The translations under genes were made by a program, and so were the position numbers. Below the pieces are notes generated by a model. The model did no database searches and had not been told where the DNA came from. It was given only the letters and a program-made list of their open reading frames with translations. A stretch of DNA of 64,000 nt, taken from contig NZ_CP061800.1 in NCBI RefSeq assembly GCF_017377395.1, positions 558,001-622,000 on the forward strand, written 5' to 3'. Source of the stretch: Desulfonema magnum (GTDB taxonomy: Bacteria > Desulfobacterota > Desulfobacteria > Desulfobacterales > 4be13). Shown piece by piece: positions 27,587 through 37,161 of the stretch. Positions within the stretch are counted from its first letter, which is position 1. Every line of letters starts with the position of its first letter.

Positions 27587-28757
27587 TGATTCGGCCTCAG
27601 CAACCCGCCCCTTAGTTCGGCCATCTCTCCCCGCCCTTGGCTCGGCCCCACTTCCTCACTTGGCTTGGATTGATAAATCCAAGCCTCCCCCACTTTTGGT
27701 TCTGCCTCTTATAGCCTTTAACATAATGTTTGTCAGGCCGGAGTGCAAATTTGTGCTTTGTGCGGAGTTCCGCACAGGCGGCGTCTCCACCCGGATATGC
27801 ATAAAGCACAGCTTTGTTTTCCGGATAATCTTTTTTTTAAAAGCTGCAATTCCGCCCCGCCTCTTAGCTCGGCTTGGATTGACAAATCCAAGCCTTTTGC
27901 TGAATTTCCCTATTCCGCTGGAGCAGGTGTGACTTCTCCTGACAGCAAGCAAAGTAAGTTTCCTGATTTTTTGCTTATTCCCTTTATTGCTTCACAAAGC
28001 AACAAGCCAGAGGTTTTTTTACTGGCGCATAGCTTTCCCCAGGCAGAGCAAAAGGCGAGAAGTGGGAGGTGAGAAATAAGAAGACTGAATATCGAAACTT
28101 GGAACCAAATCATTAAGCCCCTCGCCCCAAGCCCCTCGCCCCTCGCCCCAAGCCCCAAGCCCCTCGCCTCTCGCCCCCCCCTCGCCCCTCGCCCCAAGCC
28201 CCATTTATTTTCTTGATCTCTCAATTGAATAGATGTATAATAAATAAGGTTTGGTTTTTATAAAGTTTTTTGAATAATCAGATTTTCGGTAGTTTTTTTA
28301 ACTGGACAGTAGAAAACTATCGGGTAATATATGAGTAAAAAAAATTTTTAACTTACTGAAATCATTTGGTGGCAAATTGGAAAATTTTGCCAGTCAGCTT
28401 TTGATTGAACACCGGAAAACCCGCTTACGCTTAACTCAGCAGTATCAGAGGGGGCCGCATGGGGGGGTAACTGAAAACACATCCCCCCCCGGCCCCTTCA
28501 AAGGGGGAATTTCCATCTGCTGATAGTATAAAACCGCCCGCCCCGGATTCCCGGGCCCATGTAAGACAATTTTTCAAATTGTCTGAGATTGCCCAGGATT
28601 CGGACAATTTGAAAAATTGTCCTACATGACGGGGTTCCGCAATTTTTACGGGAAGGGGCGCTCCCGGAAAGGAGGTGTGTGAAAAGAGCGCCCGGACAGA
28701 CGCATTGTGAAAACAAAAAAATATCAACATTGAAAACAAAAAAAAGGAGACTGAAAA
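27587..28757. other. Intergenic region with heptamer repeats and nested palindromes
   Basis: No gene was found in about 1.2 kb. Degenerate GGCTTGGATTGA(T/C)AAATCCAAGCC hairpins lie at 27661-27685 and 27872-27895. A run of 7-bp CCCCTCG/CCCCAAG units fills 28118-28203. A nested palindrome lies at 28559-28627: two arms GACAATTTTTCAAATTGTC and GACAATTTGAAAAATTGTC are each self-complementary and are also inverted to each other. The ribosome-binding site AAAGGAG for the giant protein is at 28742-28748. Confidence 0.65.
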
Positions 28758-31700
28758 ATGAAAAAACTGAAATCGCTGGCGGCATTGTTTTATGCCGCCG
28801 TTGTGCTGCTCACATTTCCGGTCCCGGGGCAGGCCGGATGGACTTCCATGGATTCCGGCACTACACAATACCTCGCTGGCGTGTGGGGGAGTTCCGGCTC
28901 CGATGTCTTTGCCGTGGGGCAATCCGGCACGATACTGCATTATGACGGCACGTCGTGGTCTTCCATGGATTCCGGCACTTCAGATATCCTCTATGGCGTG
29001 TGGGGGAGTTCCGGCTCCGATGTCTTTGCCGTGGGGTATTACGGCGAGATACCGCATTATGACGGCACGTCGTGGTCTTCCATGGATCCCGGCACTTCAA
29101 TTTACTTCGATGACGTGTGGGGAAGTTCCGGCTCCGATGTCTTTGCTGTGGGGGCCGTGGGGGGTGGCGACGGCGGCACGATAAGGCATTATGACGGCAC
29201 GTCATGGTCTTCCATGGATCCCGGCATTTCATATGCCCTCTACGGCGTGTGGGGGAGTTCCGGCTCCGATGTCTTTGCCGTGGGGGATTCCGGCACGATA
29301 CTGCGTTATGACGGCACGTCGTGGTCTTCCATGGATTCCGGCGCTACACAATGCCTCTATGGCGTGTGGGGGAGTTCCGGCTCCGATGTCTTTGCCGTGG
29401 GGGATGGCGGCACGATACTGCATTATGACGGCACGTCGTGGTCTTCCATGGATTCCGGCACTTCAAGTCACCTCAGTGGCGTGTGGGGGAGTTCCGGCTC
29501 CGATGTCTTTGCCGTGGGGTATGACGGCACGATACAGCATTACGACGGCACGTCGTGGTCTTCCATGGATTCCGGCACTTCAAGTCGCCTCTATGGCGTG
29601 TGGGGGAGTTCCGGCTCCGATGTCTTTGCCGTGGGGTATGACGGCACGATACTGCATTATGACGGGATCCCGCCTGCCAGCTCTCCGACCGTCACCACCG
29701 CCGCCATAAGCGGTGTCACCTCGTCGTCGGCAACCTGCGGCGGGAACGTGACGTCGGACGGCAATGCGGACATAACCGCCAGGGGGGTCTGCTGGAACAC
29801 CTCGGGAACCCCGACCACTGCCCACAGCAAGACCTCGGACGGCACGGGAACCGGGATTTTCACAAGCACGCTCACGGGGCTGGCCTCCGGCACCACCTAT
29901 TATGTGCGGGCATATGCGACCAATTCCGAAGGCACGGCATACGGCGAGGAGGTGACCTTTGTGACAAACAGCGTTCCGGTCGTCACCACCGCCTCCATAG
30001 GCGATGTCACCTCGGCAACGGCGATCTGCGGCGGAAACGTGACGTCGGACGGCAATGCGGACATCACCGCCAGGGGGGTCTGCTGGAACACCTCGGGAAC
30101 CCCGACCACGGCCGGCAGCAAGACCTCGGACGGCACGGGCGCCGGGATTTTCACAAGCACGCTCACGGGGCTGGCCTCCGGCACCACCTATTATGTGCGG
30201 GCCTATGCGACCAATTCCGAAGGCACGGCCTACGGCGACGAGGTGACCTTTGCGACAGTGACAAACAGCGTTCCGGTCGTCACCACCGAGGCCATAAGCG
30301 ACATCACCTCGTCATCGGCAACCTGCGGCGGGAACGTGACATCGGACGGCAATGCGGACATAACCGCCAGGGGGGTCTGCTGGAACACCTCGGGAACCCC
30401 GACCACGGCAGACAGCAAGACCTCGGACGGCACGGGAACCGGGATTTTCACAAGCACGCTCACGGAGCTGGCCTCCGGCACCACCTATTATGTGCGGGCC
30501 TATGCGACCAATTCCGAAGGCACGGCATACGGCGACGAGGTGACCTTTGTGACAAGCAGCGTTCCGGTCGTCACCACCGCGGCCATAAGCGACATCACCT
30601 CGTCATCGGCAACCTGCGGCGGGAACGTGACATCGGACGGCAATGCGGACATAAGCGCCAGGGGGGTCTGCTGGAACACCTCGGGAACCCCGACCACGGA
30701 CGACAGCAGTACCTCGGACGGCACGGGAACCGGGATTTTCACAAGCACGCTCACGGGGCTGGATCGCGACACGACCTATTATGTGCGGGCCTATGCGACC
30801 AATTCCGAAGGCACGGCATACGGCGAGGAGGTGACCTTTGTGACAAGCAGCCTTCCGGTCGTCACCACCGAGGCCATAAGCGACATCACCTCGGGAACGG
30901 CAATCTGCGGCGGAAACGTGACCTCGGACGGCAATGCGGACATAACCGCCAGGGGGGTCTGCTGGAACACCTCGGGAACCCCGACCACGGACGACAACAA
31001 GACCTCGGACGGCACGGGCGCCGGGATTTTCACAAGCACGCTCACGGGGCTGGATCGTGACACGACCTATTATGTGCGGGCCTATGCGACCAATTCCGAA
31101 GGCACGGCCTACGGCGAGGAGGTGACCTTTGCGACAAACAGCCTTCCGGTCGTCGCCACCACGGCCATAAGCGACCTCACCTCGTCGTCGGCGATCTCCG
31201 GCGGAAACGTGACCTCGGACGGCAATTCGGAGATCACCGCCAGGGGAGTCTGCTGGAACACCTCGGGAACCCCGACCACGGACGACAGCAGGACCTCGGA
31301 CGGCACGGGAACCGGGATTTTCACAAGCACGCTCACGGAGCTGGCTCCCGGCGCCACCTATTATGTGCGGGCCTATGCGACCAACTCCGAAGGCACGGCC
31401 TACGGCGACGAGGTCACATTTGCGATCAACGGCGTTCCGGCCGTCACGGGTCAGAAGGCCCTGTCCGTGCCGGAGAGAACCCCGCTGACCGTCACGCCGG
31501 ACGATCTCACCGTGACCGACGCGGACAACACCTACCCGGATGAGTTCACGCTCACGCTTTATGACGGTGACAATTACACCCGGTCCGGCGCCACCGTGAC
31601 CCCGGTGAACGGCTTCGTCGGCGAGATGACCGTGCCGCTGACCGTGAACGACGGAACCGAGGACAGCGACGTGTTCCAACTGAAAATAACCGTGACCGGA

Positions 31701-34700
31701 AGCGACAACGCCGCGCCCGTGATCACGGGGCAGACAGGCGCGCTCTCCGTGGCTCGGGGAACCGGACTTGCCATCACCCTGGACACCCTGGTCGTCACCG
31801 ATCCCGACAGCGACTGGCCGGACGACTTCACGCTCACGGTCTCGGACGGAACCGGGTACACACATTCCGCCAACACCGTGATTCCCCTGTCCGGTGTCAC
31901 CGGCGTGCTGACCGTTCCCGTGACCGTGAATGACGGAATCGCTGACAGCGATCCTTACAATCTCAGCGTCACCGTCACCGGGGAGACTGCGAACGCGCCG
32001 GAGATCACGGGACAGAGTTCCCTGTCCCTGGTGCGGGACACCGAGCTGACGCTCACGCTGGACGATCTCACCGTCACTCCCGGAAGTGCGGATGCGGAAG
32101 ACGTCATGCTGATTCTCGGAGAGGGTGAGAATTACACACTCCGGGGCAACACCGTGGTTCCCGACCCCGGTTTCAGCGGCACGCTGACCATTCCCGTGAC
32201 CGTGAGCGACGGAACCGGAAGCACCGTGTCCTTTGTCACAATCACGGTCGAATCCGAGAGAACGGACGCCAAGACCCTCACCGGCACGGTGAAAACGGAT
32301 GACGGAACCGGCATGTCCGGGCTGATCGTGACGGCGGTGAACGCGGATATCGGGGAGACCCGTTCCGGCGTGACCGGCGCGGGCGGCGCGTTCTCCGTGG
32401 CCGTGAGCTGCGGTACATGGAAGGTCGAGGTGACACAGGCGGATGATGCGGACTGGGCCGCCCCGGAAGCCGAGACCGTCTCATTTGCCAACGACAACGG
32501 CACTGACACGGAAGACCTGGACATCATTCTTGAGACCCGCATCGCACGGCTCACCGGGAAGGTGCTTCCGCCGGAAGGCGACACCGGTCTCGGGGAGGGC
32601 GTGACCATGAACGTCTTCTGTTCCGACACCCAGTTCTCCCGTGATTTTCATCCCGACGCGGACGGCGCCTTCTCCTTTCCCGTTCCCGCGGGAACCTACG
32701 AAGTCACGGTCCTGCCCGATCCCCTGGAATATCCCAAATACGGCCGGGCCGAAGTCTCGCTGACCCGTGCCGAGGGAGACACCGATCTCGGAGACGTCCG
32801 GCTCGCGGCACGGAGCGCGGTTCTCAGCGGAACCGTCAGGGATGACGGGGGACAGGGCATCCCCGGGATTCCCGTGAACGTGTGGCGGACCCGCGGAGAA
32901 TCCTTCTCCGTTACCACCGGCACCGACGGCGGATATGAGATCAGCCTGGTTCCCGGCACATGGACGGCAAAGCCCTCCCCGGCCGAGGATGCGAATCTCA
33001 TTTTCACAGGCTCTCCCGCGGAAGCGGTTCTCACGGCCGGCGACACCGCGGCAGCCGACTTTGTCCTGGACCACGCCTCCCATGTCATCTTCGGAAGGGT
33101 CAGGGACACGGCCGGAAAGGTTCTCAGCGACGTGGACGCATGGGCTTATGCACGTCACGAGGACAGCCCCGCCCCGGTGGCAAGGGCGCGGGTCGCGAAA
33201 GGCGAGTTCACCCTGAACGTGCCAGCCGGAACCTTTCGCACAGGCATTGATCTCGCCCCGGGAAGCGGATACGCGTTCGCACAGGAAAATCAGAGTTCCC
33301 TCGCCAAATCCTCCCTCGCCTCCCGCCCCTCGCCCCTCGCCGCCTATGAACAAGTGACAAGCACGGACGGACGGGGACGGAGTTCGGACGACATCATGAT
33401 CACCCTGGAGCCGGACAACGCATACATAAAAGGAGTTCTCCGGGATGAGGGCGGCGCTCTTCTGACCGGCGTGCGGGGGCAGGTTCTCGCCGTTCCCGAG
33501 GGAAACAGAAGCTCAGTCCGCAAGGCCGAGATAAGGGATGGCGAATTTGAGATTTCCGTGTCCCAAGGAGCGTGGACACTGAACTGCCGGCCGGACACGG
33601 ACAGATACGCACACGCGGCCCCGGCCCGGGTCGTGGCGGAAAAGGGAAGGGCCGTGACCGCGGACATCACCCTCACTGCCCTGGACGGCGTGATCAGCGG
33701 CCAGGTGAGGGATGACGGGGGAAATCCCGCGGCCGACATACTGGTGTGGGTGCGTGTCCCCCGGGAAGGCAGGGGCGACGCGGGCCGCATGTTCGAGGCG
33801 CAGGTGCTGACGGATTCGGACGGCGGATTCGAGGTCTTCGTGCCCGGGGGAACCGGGAAAAGAGGCTGGGGGGTGTCCGCGAGCGTGGGAACCGCGCTGA
33901 GACGGTGCGAGACCGAGGAGGACTCGTATGAGCCGCCCTTTGTCCTCACCGGGGAATCCCTCTTGCTTCTGGAGGACGCGGAGGTTCCCGGGGAGGTCGT
34001 CTCGGTCCTGGGGGGCCTCTCGGATCTGACGTATGAGAGCGAGTACGAGTTCACATTCGCGCTGAGGGAGGCGCTGGACAGTTATTATTTTTATCAGCAA
34101 TACAAATCCCAGATCATGGAACATGCGGCCGCGGGCGCGACCGAGGGAATGATCGTGGCCTGTCTCAGGGAGTCCGCGGCGCAGGCCGCCCTGCCCGCGA
34201 ACCGGCCCGGATGGGGAAGGAAGCCGGCAAGACAGGACGGAATGTCGCTGGATCTGCGAAGGGCGGACATCTTCCTGGCGGGGACGGTTCTTGACGAGGA
34301 CGGGTCCCCGGCTCCGGGCGTGTATGTCTCGGCCTACAGCGGGGACGGTCAGAAGACCCACGGCCGCACCGACGGCAACGGCGACTACCGGCTGTACGTG
34401 GCCCGTGCGGATGAGACCGGCAGCAACGACTGGACCCTGACCGCGGTGAGCGAGTCCCCGGACGGGAAATACTGCCGGGGCAGGGTTCTGTGCGACGCGT
34501 CCGGAACGGACGAGATTGTCGCGGCCGAGGATATCGTGCTGAAATCCGAAGGGGAGCTTCCGGACGTGCTGACCGGGGAGTTCCGCAGGGAGGACGGGTG
34601 GACCGGGACCCTGTCCGACGGGACGCGGATACAGATTCCGGCCAATGCCGTTCCCACGGAGGAGGAGTTCGTGAGGATCATCGCGGAGGCCCGGGCCGAG

Positions 34701-35189
34701 GAGACCTCCGAAAGCGGCGGGAACCACATCATCACCTATTCCCACTCCGTGACCCTGTATGAGAAGGAGAGCGGCAGGGAGATACTCGGCGGCCTGGACA
34801 GGGAGGTGCTGATCACCTTCGGCTACGACACGGACGTTCTGCAAGAACAGGGGATATGGACACGGAACATCCGTCCGGGATACCTTTCGGGGGCCTCCGG
34901 CACATGGCGCCCGTCCGAGAACTTCACCTCCGACGGAACCGGGGACAGCGTCACCCTCGGAACGGGCCATCTGTCTGTGTGGTCCCTGACAGCCACGCGG
35001 ACCGGCGACGGCTCGGAGCCGGGCGACATGGACAATGACGGGGAACTCTCTCTGGCAGATGCCATCGCCGCGCTGAAGGTCTGCGTGGAATCCCCGTCAT
35101 CCGTGTCCCCCGGGGCTGATGTCAGCGGCGACGGCAAAATTGGACTGGCGGAGGTCATTTACATCCTCATCCATGTTGCCGGGAACTGA
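28758..35189 (+). CDS. Giant secreted multidomain repeat protein with C-terminal dockerin
   Basis: The 2143-residue exported protein has a signal peptide at 1-26. Domain order: seven repeats of about 42 residues with the core V-W-G-S-S-G-S-D-V-F-A-V-G (about 30-305, probably one seven-bladed beta propeller); six Fn3-like repeats of about 97 residues with A-R-G-V-C-W-N-T-S-G and Y-Y-V-R-A-Y-A-T-N (about 310-890); three cadherin/tandem-95-like repeats (about 892-1170); seven carboxypeptidase-regulatory-like units (about 1175-1905); a ZU5-like segment; and a dockerin-type tail with D-M-D-N-D-G-E and D-V-S-G-D-G-K calcium loops. It is probably an adhesin or matrix protein. The GC-rich insert S-R-P-S-P-L-A near residue 1522 matches the non-coding CCCTCGC repeats of the region. 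Confidence 0.88.
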   Translation: MKKLKSLAALFYAAVVLLTFPVPGQAGWTSMDSGTTQYLAGVWGSSGSDVFAVGQSGTILHYDGTSWSSMDSGTSDILYGVWGSSGSDVFAVGYYGEIPHYDGTSWSSMDPGTSIYFDDVWGSSGSDVFAVGAVGGGDGGTIRHYDGTSWSSMDPGISYALYGVWGSSGSDVFAVGDSGTILRYDGTSWSSMDSGATQCLYGVWGSSGSDVFAVGDGGTILHYDGTSWSSMDSGTSSHLSGVWGSSGSDVFAVGYDGTIQHYDGTSWSSMDSGTSSRLYGVWGSSGSDVFAVGYDGTILHYDGIPPASSPTVTTAAISGVTSSSATCGGNVTSDGNADITARGVCWNTSGTPTTAHSKTSDGTGTGIFTSTLTGLASGTTYYVRAYATNSEGTAYGEEVTFVTNSVPVVTTASIGDVTSATAICGGNVTSDGNADITARGVCWNTSGTPTTAGSKTSDGTGAGIFTSTLTGLASGTTYYVRAYATNSEGTAYGDEVTFATVTNSVPVVTTEAISDITSSSATCGGNVTSDGNADITARGVCWNTSGTPTTADSKTSDGTGTGIFTSTLTELASGTTYYVRAYATNSEGTAYGDEVTFVTSSVPVVTTAAISDITSSSATCGGNVTSDGNADISARGVCWNTSGTPTTDDSSTSDGTGTGIFTSTLTGLDRDTTYYVRAYATNSEGTAYGEEVTFVTSSLPVVTTEAISDITSGTAICGGNVTSDGNADITARGVCWNTSGTPTTDDNKTSDGTGAGIFTSTLTGLDRDTTYYVRAYATNSEGTAYGEEVTFATNSLPVVATTAISDLTSSSAISGGNVTSDGNSEITARGVCWNTSGTPTTDDSRTSDGTGTGIFTSTLTELAPGATYYVRAYATNSEGTAYGDEVTFAINGVPAVTGQKALSVPERTPLTVTPDDLTVTDADNTYPDEFTLTLYDGDNYTRSGATVTPVNGFVGEMTVPLTVNDGTEDSDVFQLKITVTGSDNAAPVITGQTGALSVARGTGLAITLDTLVVTDPDSDWPDDFTLTVSDGTGYTHSANTVIPLSGVTGVLTVPVTVNDGIADSDPYNLSVTVTGETANAPEITGQSSLSLVRDTELTLTLDDLTVTPGSADAEDVMLILGEGENYTLRGNTVVPDPGFSGTLTIPVTVSDGTGSTVSFVTITVESERTDAKTLTGTVKTDDGTGMSGLIVTAVNADIGETRSGVTGAGGAFSVAVSCGTWKVEVTQADDADWAAPEAETVSFANDNGTDTEDLDIILETRIARLTGKVLPPEGDTGLGEGVTMNVFCSDTQFSRDFHPDADGAFSFPVPAGTYEVTVLPDPLEYPKYGRAEVSLTRAEGDTDLGDVRLAARSAVLSGTVRDDGGQGIPGIPVNVWRTRGESFSVTTGTDGGYEISLVPGTWTAKPSPAEDANLIFTGSPAEAVLTAGDTAAADFVLDHASHVIFGRVRDTAGKVLSDVDAWAYARHEDSPAPVARARVAKGEFTLNVPAGTFRTGIDLAPGSGYAFAQENQSSLAKSSLASRPSPLAAYEQVTSTDGRGRSSDDIMITLEPDNAYIKGVLRDEGGALLTGVRGQVLAVPEGNRSSVRKAEIRDGEFEISVSQGAWTLNCRPDTDRYAHAAPARVVAEKGRAVTADITLTALDGVISGQVRDDGGNPAADILVWVRVPREGRGDAGRMFEAQVLTDSDGGFEVFVPGGTGKRGWGVSASVGTALRRCETEEDSYEPPFVLTGESLLLLEDAEVPGEVVSVLGGLSDLTYESEYEFTFALREALDSYYFYQQYKSQIMEHAAAGATEGMIVACLRESAAQAALPANRPGWGRKPARQDGMSLDLRRADIFLAGTVLDEDGSPAPGVYVSAYSGDGQKTHGRTDGNGDYRLYVARADETGSNDWTLTAVSESPDGKYCRGRVLCDASGTDEIVAAEDIVLKSEGELPDVLTGEFRREDGWTGTLSDGTRIQIPANAVPTEEEFVRIIAEARAEETSESGGNHIITYSHSVTLYEKESGREILGGLDREVLITFGYDTDVLQEQGIWTRNIRPGYLSGASGTWRPSENFTSDGTGDSVTLGTGHLSVWSLTATRTGDGSEPGDMDNDGELSLADAIAALKVCVESPSSVSPGADVSGDGKIGLAEVIYILIHVAGN

Positions 35190-35203
35190 CCTTTCGTGAA
35201 GAG

Positions 35204-35330
35204 GGGCGGGGGATTTGCCAATCCCCGCGAGCGTCATAATAAAATCGCTCGGTTCGGATTGGCAAATCCGAACCCCTCGTGCAAAGGGGGCGGGGATTTC
35301 CCAATCCCCGCAGGCAATGAGGAGGTTCAC
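35204..35330. repeat. GGGGATTTGCCAATCCCC hairpin repeats
   Basis: Hairpins made of GATTTGCCAATCCCCGC and CGGATTGGCAAATCCG are separated by GAGCG...TCGCTC. The same arrangement reappears, slightly altered, at 36905-36975 behind the hicB gene, so two copies of one element bracket the 35381-36893 gene set. Confidence 0.6.
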
Positions 35331-35380
35331 CTCGTTCGCCATATATCGAAAAATTACAACCCATCTGCGATGATAATGAT

Positions 35381-36049
35381 ATGAAAAATTACGTTCAGCG
35401 TATGACAAAGGCCCTTGAACTGATTGCAAAGGAATGTCCCCGGCTTGCCAGATTCTGCTACTGGGGCGGGACATCGGCAATCTCCCTTGAGGAACTCGGA
35501 CATCGGACTTCTTATGATATTGATTTCCACACACGCGAGGCATTGCTCGATGTCAGACCGATTCTTGCCGAAATCAGAAGAAATCTCTCCGAGCGGTTTG
35601 AGATTCTACAGATTCCCGACGAATTCGGATCAGGCTTCAGAGGGGTGCTGAAACTTCCTGACGGTGACCGTGTGATAATTGAGGTGCTTTCAAACTTTGA
35701 GGATGTGCCTGATAATGATCTGACGGATTCGGCAACAGTCCCGGCCATCAAAAGGATCACCCTTTCAAAATATCTTGAGAACAAAGTCCAGTGCGTGGCC
35801 GAACGCGCGGAGGCGAGAGACCTTGCGGACATATGGGCTGTCCTTGACAAATTTCCGGATATGAGGGAAGCCGCGCTCGGTTATCTGTCGGACCAGGATG
35901 CCTTGCTGATTGCGGAGAGACTTCTTTCATGGACTGACGAATCTCTCAGAGATGATTTGTCGGCCTACCCGGATGTGAATCCGGAAGATGCTGCCGAAGC
36001 CCGTGATCTGCTTCTCAGATGGCTTGAACATCAGAAGGAGGGAACATGA
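35381..36049 (+). CDS. AbiEii/AbiGii-type nucleotidyltransferase (toxin-like)
   Basis: The 222-residue protein has a nucleotidyltransferase fold of the kind used by AbiEii toxins. Key motifs are C-Y-W-G-G-T-S-A-I-S (glycine-rich G-G-T-S loop) and T-S-Y-D-I-D-F-H, where D-x-D binds the metal. A later segment, L-S-K-Y-L-E-N-K-V-Q-C-V-A-E-R-A-E-A-R-D-L-A-D, fits the conserved lysine and the helical end of the family. No clear ribosome-binding site precedes the ATG. The gene overlaps the next by ATGA, the usual coupling of a toxin with its partner. Known AbiE systems place the antitoxin first, so the order here is atypical. Confidence 0.8.
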   Translation: MKNYVQRMTKALELIAKECPRLARFCYWGGTSAISLEELGHRTSYDIDFHTREALLDVRPILAEIRRNLSERFEILQIPDEFGSGFRGVLKLPDGDRVIIEVLSNFEDVPDNDLTDSATVPAIKRITLSKYLENKVQCVAERAEARDLADIWAVLDKFPDMREAALGYLSDQDALLIAERLLSWTDESLRDDLSAYPDVNPEDAAEARDLLLRWLEHQKEGT

Positions 36050-36360
36050 GAAAGTCGTATCGTTTTCCGGAAGTCACGGAGTTTGCGGAATGCGAGCTTT
36101 CGGATGGTGACAAAATCCGGGTGCCCGTGGTGACGGGCATATTCAAGCATGCCACCGCGGACATGCTGCGTGAGTTGCTGAAAAAACCGGCCGTGGCAAA
36201 GAAATATACCGTCGAATCCCTGCGCGTGGCCCCCTGGCCGGTCATGCGGAAGTTTCCCCGTTCATGGCTGATGCGGCATCTTGAGGAGGCGGATCTTCGT
36301 CCCACGCGCAAGGCCGCCATTCTGTTCATGCTGAACACATCCGCGGCCGATGAGGAATAA
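36046..36360 (+). CDS. Small partner protein of the AbiEii-type gene
   Basis: This 104-residue basic soluble protein has no recognised domain. The start overlaps the nucleotidyltransferase stop, so translation is coupled. Short helices around A-D-M-L-R-E-L-L-K-K and R-S-W-L-M-R-H-L-E-E-A-D-L are the most evident structure. It could be the antitoxin or an adaptor for the upstream enzyme (inference from arrangement only). Confidence 0.65.
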   Translation: MRKSYRFPEVTEFAECELSDGDKIRVPVVTGIFKHATADMLRELLKKPAVAKKYTVESLRVAPWPVMRKFPRSWLMRHLEEADLRPTRKAAILFMLNTSAADEE

Positions 36361-36533
36361 AACTTCACCGGGATTGGCCAAGGAGGGGGACGGAATTGTC
36401 GTTGGTTCGTCACAATTGTCGTATTTTTATTTGACGAAGTCAGGGTGTTCCACAGACCCCATCCCTCCCCAAATACAGATAAGGGAGCAATCGCAAGCAT
36501 TCGTAAATGGTTGGAACAGAACGGAGTGATCCC

Positions 36534-36893
36534 ATGAACATAATGACTGTGAGCGGACATAAGGCTAAGATAGAGTATGATCCGGAAATGGACATGTTCC
36601 GGGGAGAAATCCTCGGACTGAATGGCGGAGCGGACTTTTACGGTAAAAACACAGATGAGCTTCGTGAGGAGTTCAAAAAATCTTTGGATGTGTTTCTTCA
36701 GGTCTGCAAAGAAAAAAATATCGAACCATATAAAAAATATTCAGGAGAGTTTAATTTGAGAATTTCTCCGGAATTGCATCAGAAGATTTCCGAATGGGCA
36801 ATTGCGGAGGAAAAAAGCCTGAATCAGTGGATTTCAGAAACCCTGGAACAAATGGTCATGGCTGAAAAATCCGAAAAAACCCGTTCAGCTTGA
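36534..36893 (+). CDS. HicB-family antitoxin (no adjacent hicA)
   Basis: This 119-residue protein has an N-terminal HicB-type partial RNase-H fold (I-E-Y-D-P-E-M-D-M-F-R-G-E-I-L-G-L, then F-Y-G-K-N-T-D-E-L) and a C-terminal ribbon-helix-helix (F-N-L-R-I-S-P-E-L-H-Q-K-I...S-L-N-Q-W-I-S-E-T-L). The start at 36534 has GGAG at 36523 and begins at the homologous region; an in-frame ATG at 36507 adds nine unlike residues. No HicA-type gene is visible on either side, so it is an orphan or acts on a distant partner. Confidence 0.85.
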   Translation: MNIMTVSGHKAKIEYDPEMDMFRGEILGLNGGADFYGKNTDELREEFKKSLDVFLQVCKEKNIEPYKKYSGEFNLRISPELHQKISEWAIAEEKSLNQWISETLEQMVMAEKSEKTRSA

Positions 36894-37009
36894 AATCCGG
36901 ACCGCCGTGGGGGCGGGGGCTTTGCCAATCCCCCGCGAGCGATGAGGGGTTTTCCGGTTCGGATTGGCAGGCAAATGGCTGTCCCGGAAAATATGACAAC
37001 GGATTTCAG

Positions 37010-37115
37010 GATGAAACGGATATGTCCGTCCATCCTCCTGTCCGATGTCATATTCCCGGTTTGGGACTGATCGGACATATCCGTTTCATCCTCTTATCCG
37101 ATGTCATATTATCGG
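37010..37115. repeat. Inverted and direct repeats before the haemagglutinin gene
   Basis: GATGAAACGGATATGTCCG and its reverse complement, CGGACATATCCGTTTCATC, form a 19-bp perfect inverted repeat around a centre of about 45 bp. TCCGATGTCATATT is repeated directly inside and just after it. Immediately downstream is a copy of the TAAATCCGTTATAATCAG repeat, ending 21 bases before the next start codon. Confidence 0.65.
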
Positions 37116-37161
37116 TCTCCCCTAAATCCGTTATAATCAGCAAATTTTTAAGGAGGATATC

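Noticed and set aside
27612..28224. Several short frames after carB
   Set aside because: They follow hairpin and 7-bp repeats and lack initiation signals.
30603..31865. Leftward frame of 420 codons within the giant protein gene
   Set aside because: Antisense to the Fn3-like repeats; its internal repeats mirror those of the true gene.
33513..34970. Leftward frame of 485 codons within the giant protein gene
   Set aside because: Antisense to the regulatory-like and ZU5-like region in GC-rich DNA; no ribosome-binding site and no recognisable domain.
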